Of a stretch of 64,000 nucleotides of DNA, positions 8,015 through 16,366 are shown piece after piece. This DNA comes from Pseudomonas sp. P8_229. GTDB lineage: Bacteria > Pseudomonadota > Gammaproteobacteria > Pseudomonadales > Pseudomonadaceae. Location of the stretch: positions 920,001 through 984,000 of the forward strand of contig NZ_CP125378.1 in the NCBI RefSeq assembly GCF_034008635.1. Direction: 5' to 3'. Position 1 is the stretch's first letter. Each line of letters opens with the position of its first letter. A model generated the notes under the pieces. That model saw only the letters and a program-made list of their open reading frames with translations, made no database searches and was not told where the DNA came from. A program made the position numbers and the translations under genes.

Positions 8015-9202
8015 GTGACCGCCAAACCACAAAGTACTTTGATATCCCCCTTGCAGACCGCCCGCCAGCTAGCCGCCGAATTCGCGCTCACCGCCGTCGA
8101 GCGCGACGAGCGCGGTGGCACGCCGAAGGCCGAGCGCGATGCCCTGCGCGACAGCGGCCTGCTGGGCCTGAGCATCCCAACGCGCTACGGCGGCCTCGGC
8201 GCGCGCTGGAGCGAAACCCTGCAGATCGTGCGCGAGTTCGCCAAGGTCGACAGTTCCATCGCCCACGTCTTCGGTTTTCATCACCTGATGCTCGCCACCG
8301 TGCGCCTGTTCTCGCGCCCGGAACAATGGCAGCCGTGGTTCGAACAAACCGCACGGCAGAACTGGTTCTGGGGCAACGCGCTCAACCCGCTCGACATCCG
8401 CACCGTGGTCAAGGACTGCGGCGGCTGGCGCGAATTTTCCGGCAAGAAGAGTTTCTGCTCCGGCGCCAGCGACTCGCAGATGCTGATCGCCTCGGCGGTG
8501 GACGAAAGCGTCGGCGGCAAATTGTTGATCGCGGCGATCCCCAGTGGGCGCAGCGGCATCACCCTGCACGATGACTGGAACAACATCGGCCAGCGCCAGA
8601 CCGACAGTGGCAGCGCCACGTTCGAACGGGTGCGCGTCGAAGAATCCGAGCTGCTGCTCGATCCCGGCCCGTTGAGCACACCGTTCGCCTGCCTGCGTCC
8701 GCTGATCGCGCAACTGACCTTCACCCACATGTTTCTCGGCATCGCCGAAGGTGCCTTTGAAGAAGCCCGGCAATACACGCTGAGCGAGACCCGGCTGTGG
8801 CACAAATCCGCGGCCCGCGATGTGCGCGAAGACCCGTACGTGCTCGCGCATTACGGCGAGTTCTGGGTCGCGCTGGAAGGCATTCGCCTGCTGGTCGAAC
8901 GGGCCGCGGCGCTGCTCGACGACGCCTGGGCCAAAGGCCCGAATCTGAGCGCTGAAGAACGCGGGCATCTGGCCACGGCGATTGCCACGGCCAAGGTCGC
9001 CGCCAGTCGTCAGGGCCTGGAGATTTGCAGCCGCTTGTTCGAAGTCACCGGCGCGCGCTCGACCCACGCCTCGCTGCGCCTCGATCGGTACTGGCGCAAC
9101 CTGCGCACGCAGACCCTACACGACCCGCTCGATTACAAACTCCATGAGCTGGGCGACTGGGCGCTGAATCAGGCGCTGCCGGTGCCGACGTTCTATTCCT
9201 GA
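8015..9202 (+). CDS. msuC: Methanesulfinate monooxygenase MsuC (acyl-CoA dehydrogenase fold)
   Basis: A 395-residue flavin enzyme with the acyl-CoA dehydrogenase fold, of the DszC/SfnB/MsuC branch that works as an FMNH2-dependent oxygenase. In Pseudomonas, MsuC oxidises methanesulfinate to methanesulfonate, the MsuD substrate. Visible motifs are GLSIPTRYGGLGARW, the central NPLDIRTVVKDCGGWREFSG and C-terminal ATAIATAKVAASRQGLEICS. It starts with GTG at 8015, preceded by GAGGAACACC. A REPIN separates it from msuD. Confidence 0.88.
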   Translation: MTAKPQSTLISPLQTARQLAAEFALTAVERDERGGTPKAERDALRDSGLLGLSIPTRYGGLGARWSETLQIVREFAKVDSSIAHVFGFHHLMLATVRLFSRPEQWQPWFEQTARQNWFWGNALNPLDIRTVVKDCGGWREFSGKKSFCSGASDSQMLIASAVDESVGGKLLIAAIPSGRSGITLHDDWNNIGQRQTDSGSATFERVRVEESELLLDPGPLSTPFACLRPLIAQLTFTHMFLGIAEGAFEEARQYTLSETRLWHKSAARDVREDPYVLAHYGEFWVALEGIRLLVERAAALLDDAWAKGPNLSAEERGHLATAIATAKVAASRQGLEICSRLFEVTGARSTHASLRLDRYWRNLRTQTLHDPLDYKLHELGDWALNQALPVPTFYS

Positions 9203-9226
9203 TCTTGCCTTTAATGGAGCGAGCCC

Positions 9227-10330
9227 ATGCAACTGCTGACCCTTCCACCCTCACCCGCCCTGGCGACGTCGATCCGCGCCACCGCGCAGGTCTTCGAAGA
9301 CCCGAAATCCCAGGCCCTGCTCGCGCATCTGCAACAGGTCGCGCCGAGCGAAGCCAGCGTGCTGATCATCGGCGAGACCGGCACCGGCAAGGAGTTGGTG
9401 GCGCGGCACATCCACAATCTGAGTAACCGCCGCCATCGGCCGTTCGTCGCGGTCAACTGCGGCGCGTTCTCCGAATCGCTGGTGGAAGCCGAACTGTTCG
9501 GCCATGAAAAAGGCGCTTTCACCGGCGCGCTCAGCGCCAAGGCCGGCTGGTTCGAAGAAGCGGACGGCGGCACCTTGTTCCTCGACGAAATCGGTGATTT
9601 GCCGATGGCGATTCAGGTCAAGTTGCTGCGGGTGTTGCAGGAGCGCGAAGTGGTGCGCCTGGGCTCGCGCAAGAGCATTTCCATCGATGTGCGAGTGCTG
9701 GCCGCGACCAACGTGCAACTGGAGAAAGCCATCAATGCCGGGAATTTCCGCGAAGACCTGTTCTATCGCCTGAACGTGGTCAATCTGGAACTCAGCCCGT
9801 TGCGCGACCGCCCCGGCGATATCCTGCCGCTGACCCGGCATTTCATCGAGGCCTACAGCCAGCGCCTGGGTTACGGGCGGGTCAGCATCAGCCCCGGCGC
9901 CGAGCACAAACTGCGCAGCTACAGTTGGCCGGGCAACATCCGTGAACTGGAAAACGTCATTCATCACACCCTGCTGATCTGCCGCAACGGCGTGATCGAG
10001 CGCGATGATTTGCGCCTGTCGAACCTGCGCATCGAGCGCCCGGACGATCAGCAGGCGAGCGCCGACGATTCACCGGAAGCGCTACTGGAACGGGCCTTTC
10101 AAAAACTCTTCGAACAACAGGCCGGCGCCCTCCACGAAAAGGTCGAAGATGCCCTGCTGCGCGCCGCGTACCGTTTCTGCCATTACAACCAGGTGCACAC
10201 CGCCGCCCTGCTCGGACTGAGCCGCAACGTCACCCGTACGCGGCTGATCAAGATCGGCGAGCTAGCGGTGAACAAGCGGCGACTCACGGAGAACCTGCAA
10301 GGCGAACGCCTGATTCAGTTGTCGATCTAG
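9227..10330 (+). CDS. sfnR: Sigma-54-dependent activator SfnR
   Basis: A 367-residue enhancer-binding protein with a short N-terminus, an AAA+ domain and a C-terminal Fis-type helix-turn-helix. Walker A is GETGTGKE (about residue 47), the sigma-54 contact loop GAFTGA is in [12 protein letters not shown], and Walker B is [12 protein letters not shown]. There is no receiver or PAS sensory domain, so activity is probably set by its amount, as for SfnR proteins of dimethyl-sulfone and methanesulfonate use. Its own operon has a -24/-12 promoter. Its stop shares a CTAG with the convergent gene. Confidence 0.9.
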   Translation: MQLLTLPPSPALATSIRATAQVFEDPKSQALLAHLQQVAPSEASVLIIGETGTGKELVARHIHNLSNRRHRPFVAVNCGAFSESLVEAELFGHEKGAFTGALSAKAGWFEEADGGTLFLDEIGDLPMAIQVKLLRVLQEREVVRLGSRKSISIDVRVLAATNVQLEKAINAGNFREDLFYRLNVVNLELSPLRDRPGDILPLTRHFIEAYSQRLGYGRVSISPGAEHKLRSYSWPGNIRELENVIHHTLLICRNGVIERDDLRLSNLRIERPDDQQASADDSPEALLERAFQKLFEQQAGALHEKVEDALLRAAYRFCHYNQVHTAALLGLSRNVTRTRLIKIGELAVNKRRLTENLQGERLIQLSI

Positions 10331-10692
10331 CCCACCAGGTTGCAGTGCAGCGCATCGTCATGACTGCGGGCGATGCTGCTCAGCACCTGGAATGAATTGA
10401 AGGTCACGGTTTTCGCCTGATGGGCGCGGATCAGTTGCCAGAAATCCTGCTCGCCGCTTTCAAAACGGCTGAACGCCGCCTCTCCGGCTTCGCGAGTCTG
10501 CCATTGCAGCAGGCTCAGCACCCGCCGACCGTCGTCGCTGACCTGGACGCTGGCGCTGACGAAGCCTGCGTAGCGCTGCGCCAGATGTTCGGTCTGCTGC
10601 GACAGCGCCGTCACCAGCGACGGTTGCTGGCGTGGTTCGATTTCGAATTCGATCAATTGGGTAAAGCTGCGATTTTTCGCTGACGTTTGCAT
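10327..10692 (-). CDS. Antibiotic biosynthesis monooxygenase (ABM) domain protein
   Basis: A small protein of 121 residues with the dimeric alpha-beta barrel fold of ABM/quinol monooxygenase-like proteins. IEFEIEPRQQPSLVTAL begins the first strand and helix, and LSLLQWQTREAGEAAF is the typical second-strand region. The ATG at 10692 has GGGGA upstream. It is divergent from soxR and has a 19-bp-spaced promoter with a SoxR-like dyad, so it is probably a direct SoxR target in response to redox-cycling compounds. The substrate is unknown. Confidence 0.8.
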   Translation of the reverse strand: MQTSAKNRSFTQLIEFEIEPRQQPSLVTALSQQTEHLAQRYAGFVSASVQVSDDGRRVLSLLQWQTREAGEAAFSRFESGEQDFWQLIRAHQAKTVTFNSFQVLSSIARSHDDALHCNLVG

Positions 10693-10741
10693 GACAAGTC
10701 CCCACTCACCGTAAGACGAGTCTTGCGACTCGAAGGCCTGC

Positions 10742-10772
10742 AGGGTAAAACCTCTAGTTAAGTCAAGGTCAA
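10742..10772 (-). promoter_or_regulatory. SoxR-type promoter (19-bp spacer) for the ABM gene
   Basis: On the minus strand, -35 TTGACC (10767-10772) and -10 TACCCT (10742-10747) are separated by 19 bp, the over-long spacer of MerR-family promoters. The spacer holds the dyad CCTCTAGTTAAGTCAAGG (plus-strand 10751-10768), close to the E. coli soxS box. The adjacent soxR gene makes SoxR the natural regulator. Confidence 0.72.
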
Positions 10773-10785
10773 GAGCCTTTTGCCA

Positions 10786-11235
10786 ATGATTACTAAAGAA
10801 ACCCTGCACAAGCCGCTCACCGTCGGCGAAGTCGCCGCCCGCAGCGGTGTGGCGGTCACTGCCCTGCACTTTTATGAAGCCAAGGGCCTGATCAAGAGCC
10901 AGCGCAATGCCGGCAACCAGCGCCGCTATCCACGGGAAGTGCTGCGTCGGGTGGCGCTGATCAAGGTCGCGCAACGCCTGGGCATTCCGCTGGCGGAGAT
11001 TGGCGAGGCGCTGAAAAGACTTCCGGACGACCGCGCGCCGACCGCGGCGGACTGGAAAGTGCTGTCCGAGCAATGGCGCCGCGAGCTGGACGAGCGGATC
11101 AACCAATTGACCCTGTTGCGCGACCGGCTCACCGGTTGCATCGGTTGCGGCTGCCTGTCGATGGAAGCCTGCCCGTTGCGCAATCAGGGCGATGTACTCG
11201 GTGAACAGGGGCCAGGCGCGCATTTCCTCGGCTGA
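10786..11235 (+). CDS. soxR: Redox-sensing regulator SoxR
   Basis: A 149-residue MerR-family activator. The N-terminal helix-turn-helix ([21 protein letters not shown]) is followed by the dimerisation helix. The [2Fe-2S] ligands are in [14 protein letters not shown], the four-cysteine CX2CXCX5C signature of SoxR. The ATG at 10786 with AAGAG upstream is preferred to a TTG two codons before. In pseudomonads SoxR responds to redox-cycling compounds such as phenazines and controls a small regulon rather than soxS. Here the divergent ABM gene is the likely target. Confidence 0.95.
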   Translation: MITKETLHKPLTVGEVAARSGVAVTALHFYEAKGLIKSQRNAGNQRRYPREVLRRVALIKVAQRLGIPLAEIGEALKRLPDDRAPTAADWKVLSEQWRRELDERINQLTLLRDRLTGCIGCGCLSMEACPLRNQGDVLGEQGPGAHFLG

Positions 11236-11341
11236 CTGCTCGTCGGGCAAAAATCGTGGCCGCGCAGACAGCTCTATAGTGAACCTTCCACAAATCCGGT
11301 GGAGCCACACACCTCGCCAAACAAAGAACAGGGAGAACGTC

Positions 11342-11800
11342 ATGAGCGTCAAACCCATTCCCGAGGGGTATCACAGCATTACCCCGTACCTCGGCATCCT
11401 CAAGGCCGCCGAAGCCATCGAATTCTATAAAAAAGCCTTCGGCGCCACGGTGGTCATGCGCCTCGACATGCCGGACGGCCGCATCGGCCACGCCGAACTG
11501 CGGATTGGCGACAGCGCGATCATGCTCGGTACGCCATGCGATCAAGGACCGCTGAGCGGTCCGGACAACAGCGTGTCGGTCGGTCTGCATCTGTATGTCA
11601 CCGATGTCGACAAGTCCTTTCAACGGGCGCTGGATGCCGGGGCGAAAACGGTGTCCGAGGTCAAGGATCAGTTTTATGGCGACCGCAGCGGGACGCTGAA
11701 GGATCCGTATGGGCATCTGTGGTTTCTCGCTACGCGTAAAGAAGATCTGACCGAGGAGCAGATCAAGCAGCGGGCGATCGAGATGTTCAGCCAGGGTTGA
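11342..11800 (+). CDS. VOC-family (PhnB/glyoxalase-like) protein
   Basis: A 152-residue protein of the vicinal-oxygen-chelate superfamily, PhnB-like subgroup. ITPYLGILKAAEAIEFYKKAFGA is the first beta-alpha unit, and SGTLKDPYGHLWFLATRKED is the standard C-terminal strand with a conserved His. The ATG at 11342 follows ACAGGGAGAACGTC. A longer frame upstream overlaps soxR's end and has no start signal. Such proteins are often of unknown substrate; a glyoxalase or resistance role cannot be claimed here. Confidence 0.82.
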   Translation: MSVKPIPEGYHSITPYLGILKAAEAIEFYKKAFGATVVMRLDMPDGRIGHAELRIGDSAIMLGTPCDQGPLSGPDNSVSVGLHLYVTDVDKSFQRALDAGAKTVSEVKDQFYGDRSGTLKDPYGHLWFLATRKEDLTEEQIKQRAIEMFSQG

Positions 11801-11815
11801 GATCTTCAGCGTCTG

Positions 11816-11927
11816 GACCGGCCTCTTCGCGGGCAAGCCCGCTCCCACAGGGATCTCTGGTGTGAACACTATCGTGGTCAAACAGCAGAACACTGTGGGA
11901 GCGGGCTTGCTCGCGAAGGGGCCAGTG
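11816..11927. repeat. REPIN
   Basis: TTCGCGGGCAAGCCCGCTCC (from 11826) pairs with GGAGCGGGCTTGCTCGCGAA (to 11917), the arms extending into CAG/CTG around a spacer of about 43 bp. It is of the GGGAGCGGGCTTGC type and sits between the VOC gene and the hydrolase gene. Confidence 0.85.
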
Positions 11928-12031
11928 CGGACACATCACACTTCATGAACCACCACACCACGCTGCGCCTGTTGCTCCCGAACGTAAACAATTTCAGCAT
12001 GCCGACAACGACTGAAAAAAGGATCAGCCCG

Positions 12032-12907
12032 ATGTTAGCCGGATTCGTCAAAGACCAGCGCCACGTCAACGGCGTCGACATCGCCTACCGCCTCGGTGGC
12101 AGCGGCCCGGGCCTGTTGCTGTTGCACGGGCACCCGCAGACCCACGTGATCTGGCACAAGGTTGCCGAGCAACTGGCCGAGCACTTCACCGTGGTCGCCG
12201 CCGACCTGCGCGGTTACGGCGACAGCTGCCGGCCCGCCGCCGATGAACTGCACCGCAACTATTCAAAACGCGAAATGGCCAGGGACAATGTCGAGCTGAT
12301 GCAAGCGCTGGGCTTCGAGCAGTTTTCGGTGCTGGCCCATGACCGTGGCGCGCGGGTCGCCCATCGCCTGGGCCTTGATCACCCGGCAACCGTGCAGCGG
12401 ATGATGCTGCTCGACATCGCCCCGACCCTGTCGATGTACGCGCAAACCAACGAAGCCTTCGCCCGCGCCTATTGGCACTGGTTCTTCCTGATCCGCCCGG
12501 CGCCGTTGCCGGAAACCCTGATTGAGGCCGATCCCGAAGCCTACCTGCGCAGTGTGATGGGCAGCCGCAGCGCCGGGCTCAAGCCGTTCACCGATGAGGC
12601 GTTCAGCGAATACTTGCGTTGCCTGCAACGTCCCGGCAGCGCCCGGGGCATTTGCGAAGACTACCGCGCCAGTGCCGCGATCGATCTGGAACATGACCGC
12701 GCCGACATTGCCGCCGGCCATCAACTGAATCTGCCGCTGCGGGTGCTGTGGGGTGCCGACGGCACGGTCGGGCGCTGCTTCGATCCGCTGCACGAATGGC
12801 AGCAAGTGGCAACAAATGTCAGCGGCAAGGCGCTGCCGGCCGGGCATTATCTGGCCGAGGAAGTGCCTGATCTGCTGCTCGCCGAAGCCCTGGATTTCCT
12901 GCGCTGA
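12032..12907 (+). CDS. Alpha/beta hydrolase, haloacetate dehalogenase-like
   Basis: A 291-residue alpha/beta-hydrolase. LLLLHGHPQTHVIWH is the oxyanion region with an HGHPQ motif, and the nucleophile elbow reads AHDRGARVA with Asp, not Ser, as nucleophile. The late ALPAGHYLAEEVPD carries the catalytic His. These features match fluoroacetate/haloacetate dehalogenases and related epoxide hydrolases. The ATG at 12032 has AAGGA ten bases upstream; more distal in-frame ATGs lack a signal. A LysR gene follows after 59 bp. Actual dehalogenation is not proven by sequence. Confidence 0.82.
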   Translation: MLAGFVKDQRHVNGVDIAYRLGGSGPGLLLLHGHPQTHVIWHKVAEQLAEHFTVVAADLRGYGDSCRPAADELHRNYSKREMARDNVELMQALGFEQFSVLAHDRGARVAHRLGLDHPATVQRMMLLDIAPTLSMYAQTNEAFARAYWHWFFLIRPAPLPETLIEADPEAYLRSVMGSRSAGLKPFTDEAFSEYLRCLQRPGSARGICEDYRASAAIDLEHDRADIAAGHQLNLPLRVLWGADGTVGRCFDPLHEWQQVATNVSGKALPAGHYLAEEVPDLLLAEALDFLR

Positions 12908-12966
12908 ATCGAGCGTTCCCTGCCGATGCTATGCTGGCGGCTTGTGCCGCCAATGCTCGCTCCGAC

Positions 12967-13881
12967 ATGTCCCAGAACCAAGACCCCGTGCCCCTGCCCG
13001 AAGACCTGCGCGTACTGCTGACCGTGATCCGCAAGAACGGTTTCGCGGCCGCTGCCGACGAGTTGGGCCTGTCCCCGGCCTACGTCAGCAAGCGCATCCA
13101 GATTCTCGAATCGACCCTCGGCACTCGCCTGCTGCACCGCACCAGTCGCCGCGTGTCTTTGACCGAGGACGGTGAACGGGTACAGCGCTGGGCCTTGCGT
13201 ATCCTCGATGACTTCCAGCAACTGCGCGATGACCTCGCCGACGCCCACGACAGCCCGCGCGGGCGTTTGCACATCTGCAGCAGTTTCGGTTTCGGCCGCA
13301 ACCATGTGGCGCCCGCCGTTTCGCTGCTGGCCGAGCGTCACCCGCAGTTGCAGATTCGCCTGGACCTGTTCGACCGCGCGGTGGACATCGTCAACGAGGG
13401 CTTCGATCTGGAGATCCGTGTCGGCGATGACCTGCCCGGTCAGCACATCGGCCGGCAACTGGTGAGCAACCGCCGGGTGCTGTGCGCAGCGCCCGAGTAC
13501 CTGCAACGCCACGGCACGCCGCAAGCGCTGGACGACTTGCAACAGCATGATTGCCTGGTGATCAAGGAGCGCGACAACGCCTTCGGCATCTGGCACCTGG
13601 ATCGCGACGGCGCGCAGGAAAGCGTGCGAGTCAGCGGGCCGTTGTCGTCCAACAACGGCGAGATCGTCCTGCAATGGGCGCTCGACGGACGCGGCGTGTT
13701 GCTGCGCTCATTGTGGGATGTGAAACCGCTGCTGGAGCAAGGCCGGTTGATGCCAGTGCTGGCCGATTACAGCCAGAGCGCAAATGTCTGGGCGGTGTAC
13801 CCGACGCGGCTGGCCAGCTCGGGGAAGCTGCGCGCGTGTGTGGAGTTTTTGCAGGGGCATTTCAAGGATCTTTCGCTGTAA
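12967..13881 (+). CDS. LysR-family regulator (DmlR-like)
   Basis: A 304-residue LysR-type regulator. The helix-turn-helix is in FAAAADELGLSPAYVSKRIQILE, with the linker helix after it and the effector domain starting about residue 90 (GRLHICSSFGFGRNHVAPAVSLL). The DmlR/CrgA-type subgroup is suggested by overall form. The start at 12967 follows a short gap after the hydrolase gene. It is convergent with the leuD paralogue, with a REP hairpin between. It could control the hydrolase or the leuCD pair; the sequence does not decide. Confidence 0.85.
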   Translation: MSQNQDPVPLPEDLRVLLTVIRKNGFAAAADELGLSPAYVSKRIQILESTLGTRLLHRTSRRVSLTEDGERVQRWALRILDDFQQLRDDLADAHDSPRGRLHICSSFGFGRNHVAPAVSLLAERHPQLQIRLDLFDRAVDIVNEGFDLEIRVGDDLPGQHIGRQLVSNRRVLCAAPEYLQRHGTPQALDDLQQHDCLVIKERDNAFGIWHLDRDGAQESVRVSGPLSSNNGEIVLQWALDGRGVLLRSLWDVKPLLEQGRLMPVLADYSQSANVWAVYPTRLASSGKLRACVEFLQGHFKDLSL

Positions 13882-13888
13882 ACACAGT

Positions 13889-13919
13889 CCCTTGTGGGAG
13901 CGAGCTTGCTCCCACAGGG
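13889..13919. repeat. Single REP hairpin between convergent genes
   Basis: CCCTTGTGGGAGC pairs with GCTCCCACAGGG around GAGCTT. It is a single REP unit between the LysR gene and the leuD paralogue and may stop transcription from both sides. Confidence 0.75.
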
Positions 13920-13928
13920 TCAGGGGTG

Positions 13929-14543
13929 TCAGGTTAGCCAGGGGTTGGCAGCCAGGTGTTCGCTTTCGAACGCCTTGATCTGCTCGCGCCGCTGCAAGGT
14001 ACTGCCAATCGCATCAAGGCCCAGCAACAGGGCGGTCTTGCGCAAGCCATCAATATGGAAACCCAGCGCTTCACCGTCCGCCAGACGAATCTGTTGAGCG
14101 TCCAGATCAATGCTGATCCGCGCACTTTCAGGCTGACTTACCAACCTGCCAATACGCTGCACCTGTGCCTCGTCCAGAGTGATCAGCAACACCCCGTTGC
14201 GCTGGCAGTTGTCGTAGAAGATCCCGGCGAAACTGCTGCCGATCAGCGCGCGAATGCCCATTTGCTGCAGCCCCCACACTGCGTGTTCACGGCTGGAGCC
14301 GCAGCCGAAATTCGGCCCGACCACGAGAAAACTCGCGCGCTGCCAGGCCGGCTGGTTCAATACGAACTCAGGGCTGGGCGTACCGTCGGCAAGAAAACGC
14401 AGGTCGAAAAACACCCCGCGATCCAGTCCACGACGATCAATGCCCTTGAGAAACTGCTTGGGCATGATCACGTCGGTGTCGACATTGGCCGCGAGCAGCG
14501 GCGCGGCCTGGCCGCTAACTTGAGTGAAGGGTTGCAGGCTCAT
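13929..14543 (-). CDS. leuD: 3-isopropylmalate dehydratase small subunit (paralogue)
   Basis: A 204-residue swivel-domain subunit of the aconitase/isopropylmalate isomerase superfamily. DVIMPKQFLKGIDRRGL and VVGPNFGCGSSREHAVWGL, with the GSSREHA substrate loop, are diagnostic. The ATG at 14543 overlaps the large-subunit stop as ATGA, so the two are translationally coupled. No leuB is adjacent, and the pair faces a LysR gene. It may serve leucine synthesis or a catabolic hydro-lyase step on a related 2-malate-type acid. The family is sure; the substrate is not. Confidence 0.85.
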   Translation of the reverse strand: MSLQPFTQVSGQAAPLLAANVDTDVIMPKQFLKGIDRRGLDRGVFFDLRFLADGTPSPEFVLNQPAWQRASFLVVGPNFGCGSSREHAVWGLQQMGIRALIGSSFAGIFYDNCQRNGVLLITLDEAQVQRIGRLVSQPESARISIDLDAQQIRLADGEALGFHIDGLRKTALLLGLDAIGSTLQRREQIKAFESEHLAANPWLT

Positions 14544-15958
14544 GGGCGTTCTCCAAAGTGGCGGATGTCGGTCAGGTGGCCACTGATCGCGGCGGCGGCG
14601 ACCATCGCTGGGCTCATCAGGTGGGTGCGCGCACCAGCACCCTGCCGGCCTTCGAAATTGCGGTTGGTGCTGGAGGCGCAACGGTCGCCGGGCGCGAGCA
14701 CGTCATCGTTCATCGCCAGGCACATCGAGCAGCCGGACTGGCGCCATTCAAACCCGGCGTCGATGAAGATCTGCGCCAGACCTTCCGCTTCAGCCTGAGC
14801 ACGGACCTCGCTGGAACCTGGCACGATCATCGCTCGCACATGCCCGGCCACCCGTCGCCCGCGCACGACACGGGCGGCATCGCGCAGGTCTTCGATCCGC
14901 GCGTTGGTGCAGGAACCAATGAACGCATGGCTGATGACGATATCGCGCAGCGCCATCCCCGGCTCCAGGCCCATGTAATGCAGGGCCCGGCGCATGTCCT
15001 GACGCAGAATCGGATCGTCGATGCCTTGCGGGTCCGGCACTTGCGCGCCGATCGCCGCCACCTGATCCGGGCTGGTGCCCCAAGTGACCATCGGTTCCAG
15101 CAGGCTGGCGTCGAGGTGTACTTCACGGTCGAACACGGCGTCGGGATCGCTGCGCAGTTCACGCCACTTCTGCAACCCGCGTTCCCAGAGTTCGCCCTGC
15201 GGTGCTCGGGGTTTGCCCTTGAGATAAGCAAAGACTTTTTCGTCCGGCGCCATGAACGCACCGCGCGCACCGGCCTCGACCGCCATGTTGCAAATGGTCA
15301 TGCGCGCTTCGACGCTCAGCGCGTCGATGGTCGAACCGCAGAACTCGATAGCGTAACCGCTGGCACCGGACGCACCGATCTGGCCGATCAGCGCCATGAT
15401 CACGTCCTTGGAGGTCAGGCCTGGCGCCAGCGCACCGTCGACAGTCACGCGCAGGCTTTTCAGGCGTTTGTAGACCAGGGTCTGCGAGGCCAGCAGGTGT
15501 TCGATCTCTGAGGTGCCGATGCCGAAACCGAACGCCCCCAGTGCACCGTAGGTGGTGGTGTGGCTATCGCCGGCGGCGATGACCATGCCCGGCAGAATGA
15601 AGCCTTGCTCCGGGGCGATCACATGCTCGATGCCCTGGCGCTTGTCGAGGACGTCCAGCAGTTCGATGCCGAAGTCCCGGCAGTTTTCCGCCAGATACGA
15701 CACCTGCCGCGCACCGCCGGCATCGGGCATCGCCGCGACCCGCAGCGGCGTGGTCGGGTTGACGTGATCGACCACCGCCAACGCCGTGCCCGGTCGCCAG
15801 ACCTCGCGCCCGGCGGCACGCAGACCGCTGAACGCCTGAGGGCTGGTGTATTCGTTGATCACCTGGCGATCGATATACAGCAGGACATGGCCCTGCTCGT
15901 CGAGACGGCACACGGTGTGCGAATCGATGTGTTTGTCGTAGAGGGTTCTGGGGCTCAT
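14540..15958 (-). CDS. leuC: 3-isopropylmalate dehydratase large subunit (paralogue)
   Basis: A 472-residue [4Fe-4S] hydro-lyase subunit that partners the adjacent leuD product. The cluster ligands are visible in FIGSCTNARI and SGCSMCLAM, and VIAAGDSHTTTYGALGAFGFGIG is the conserved aconitase motif. The ATG at 15958 is preferred to a TTG just upstream. The N-terminus (TLYDKHIDSHTVCRLDEQGH) differs in detail from the biosynthetic Pseudomonas LeuC I recall, so this is probably a second copy. The biosynthetic leuCDB set would then be elsewhere. Confidence 0.85.
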   Translation of the reverse strand: MSPRTLYDKHIDSHTVCRLDEQGHVLLYIDRQVINEYTSPQAFSGLRAAGREVWRPGTALAVVDHVNPTTPLRVAAMPDAGGARQVSYLAENCRDFGIELLDVLDKRQGIEHVIAPEQGFILPGMVIAAGDSHTTTYGALGAFGFGIGTSEIEHLLASQTLVYKRLKSLRVTVDGALAPGLTSKDVIMALIGQIGASGASGYAIEFCGSTIDALSVEARMTICNMAVEAGARGAFMAPDEKVFAYLKGKPRAPQGELWERGLQKWRELRSDPDAVFDREVHLDASLLEPMVTWGTSPDQVAAIGAQVPDPQGIDDPILRQDMRRALHYMGLEPGMALRDIVISHAFIGSCTNARIEDLRDAARVVRGRRVAGHVRAMIVPGSSEVRAQAEAEGLAQIFIDAGFEWRQSGCSMCLAMNDDVLAPGDRCASSTNRNFEGRQGAGARTHLMSPAMVAAAAISGHLTDIRHFGERP

Positions 15959-16080
15959 CAAGGCGCTCGCTCAGGCTCGTTCGGTGATGTCCATCATAGG
16001 GAGCAGGTGGCGGCCATCAATTGGCAGGCAGTGAGCGCGGCGTTCATGAATCGTGTTCGATCTTCTGCACACCAATGAAA

Positions 16081-16176
16081 CCCTGTGGGAGCGCGCCTGC
16101 TCGCGAAAACGTCGTGTCATTCGACGTCTTCATTGACTGAATCACCGCTATCGCGAGCAGGCGAAGGCCTACAGGG
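16081..16176. repeat. REPIN upstream of fpvG
   Basis: CCCTGTGGGAGCGCGCCTGC (16081-16100) and the right arm TATCGCGAGCAGGCGAAGGC (from 16149) form an inverted pair around a 40-50 bp spacer. It separates leuC from the fpv operon. The rest of the 16177-16366 gap holds the fpv promoter region, where no TAAAT-N16-CGT element is seen. Confidence 0.82.
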
Positions 16177-16366
16177 GGTTGGTGGTGACTAGGGGAAGTG
16201 CGAAACATTTACTTTCATATATGCCATCGGGATTTGCCCGGCTCATCCGTCCTATAGAGATGCAGGCCGCTCGCGTAGGCAACAGCCACGACCGCGCCTT
16301 TCGGGGACACCCGCGCTGCGAAGCCCGTAGCCACGTGCCCTCTCATCGAAATCAAGACGCGCAATC

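Noticed and set aside
10693..11358. Long minus-strand frame extending the ABM gene across soxR
   Set aside because: SoxR has its four-cysteine signature on the other strand, and the ABM domain starts with its own ribosome site at 10692.
12931..12966. Upstream ATG for the LysR gene
   Set aside because: It adds a short Ala/Cys-rich stretch not expected before a LysR helix-turn-helix; the ATG at 12967 fits the family length better.
16242..16257. CTCATCCGTCCTATAG as an ECF promoter of fpvG
   Set aside because: It resembles a -10 region, but no matching -35 lies at 16-17 bp, so I do not list it as a feature.
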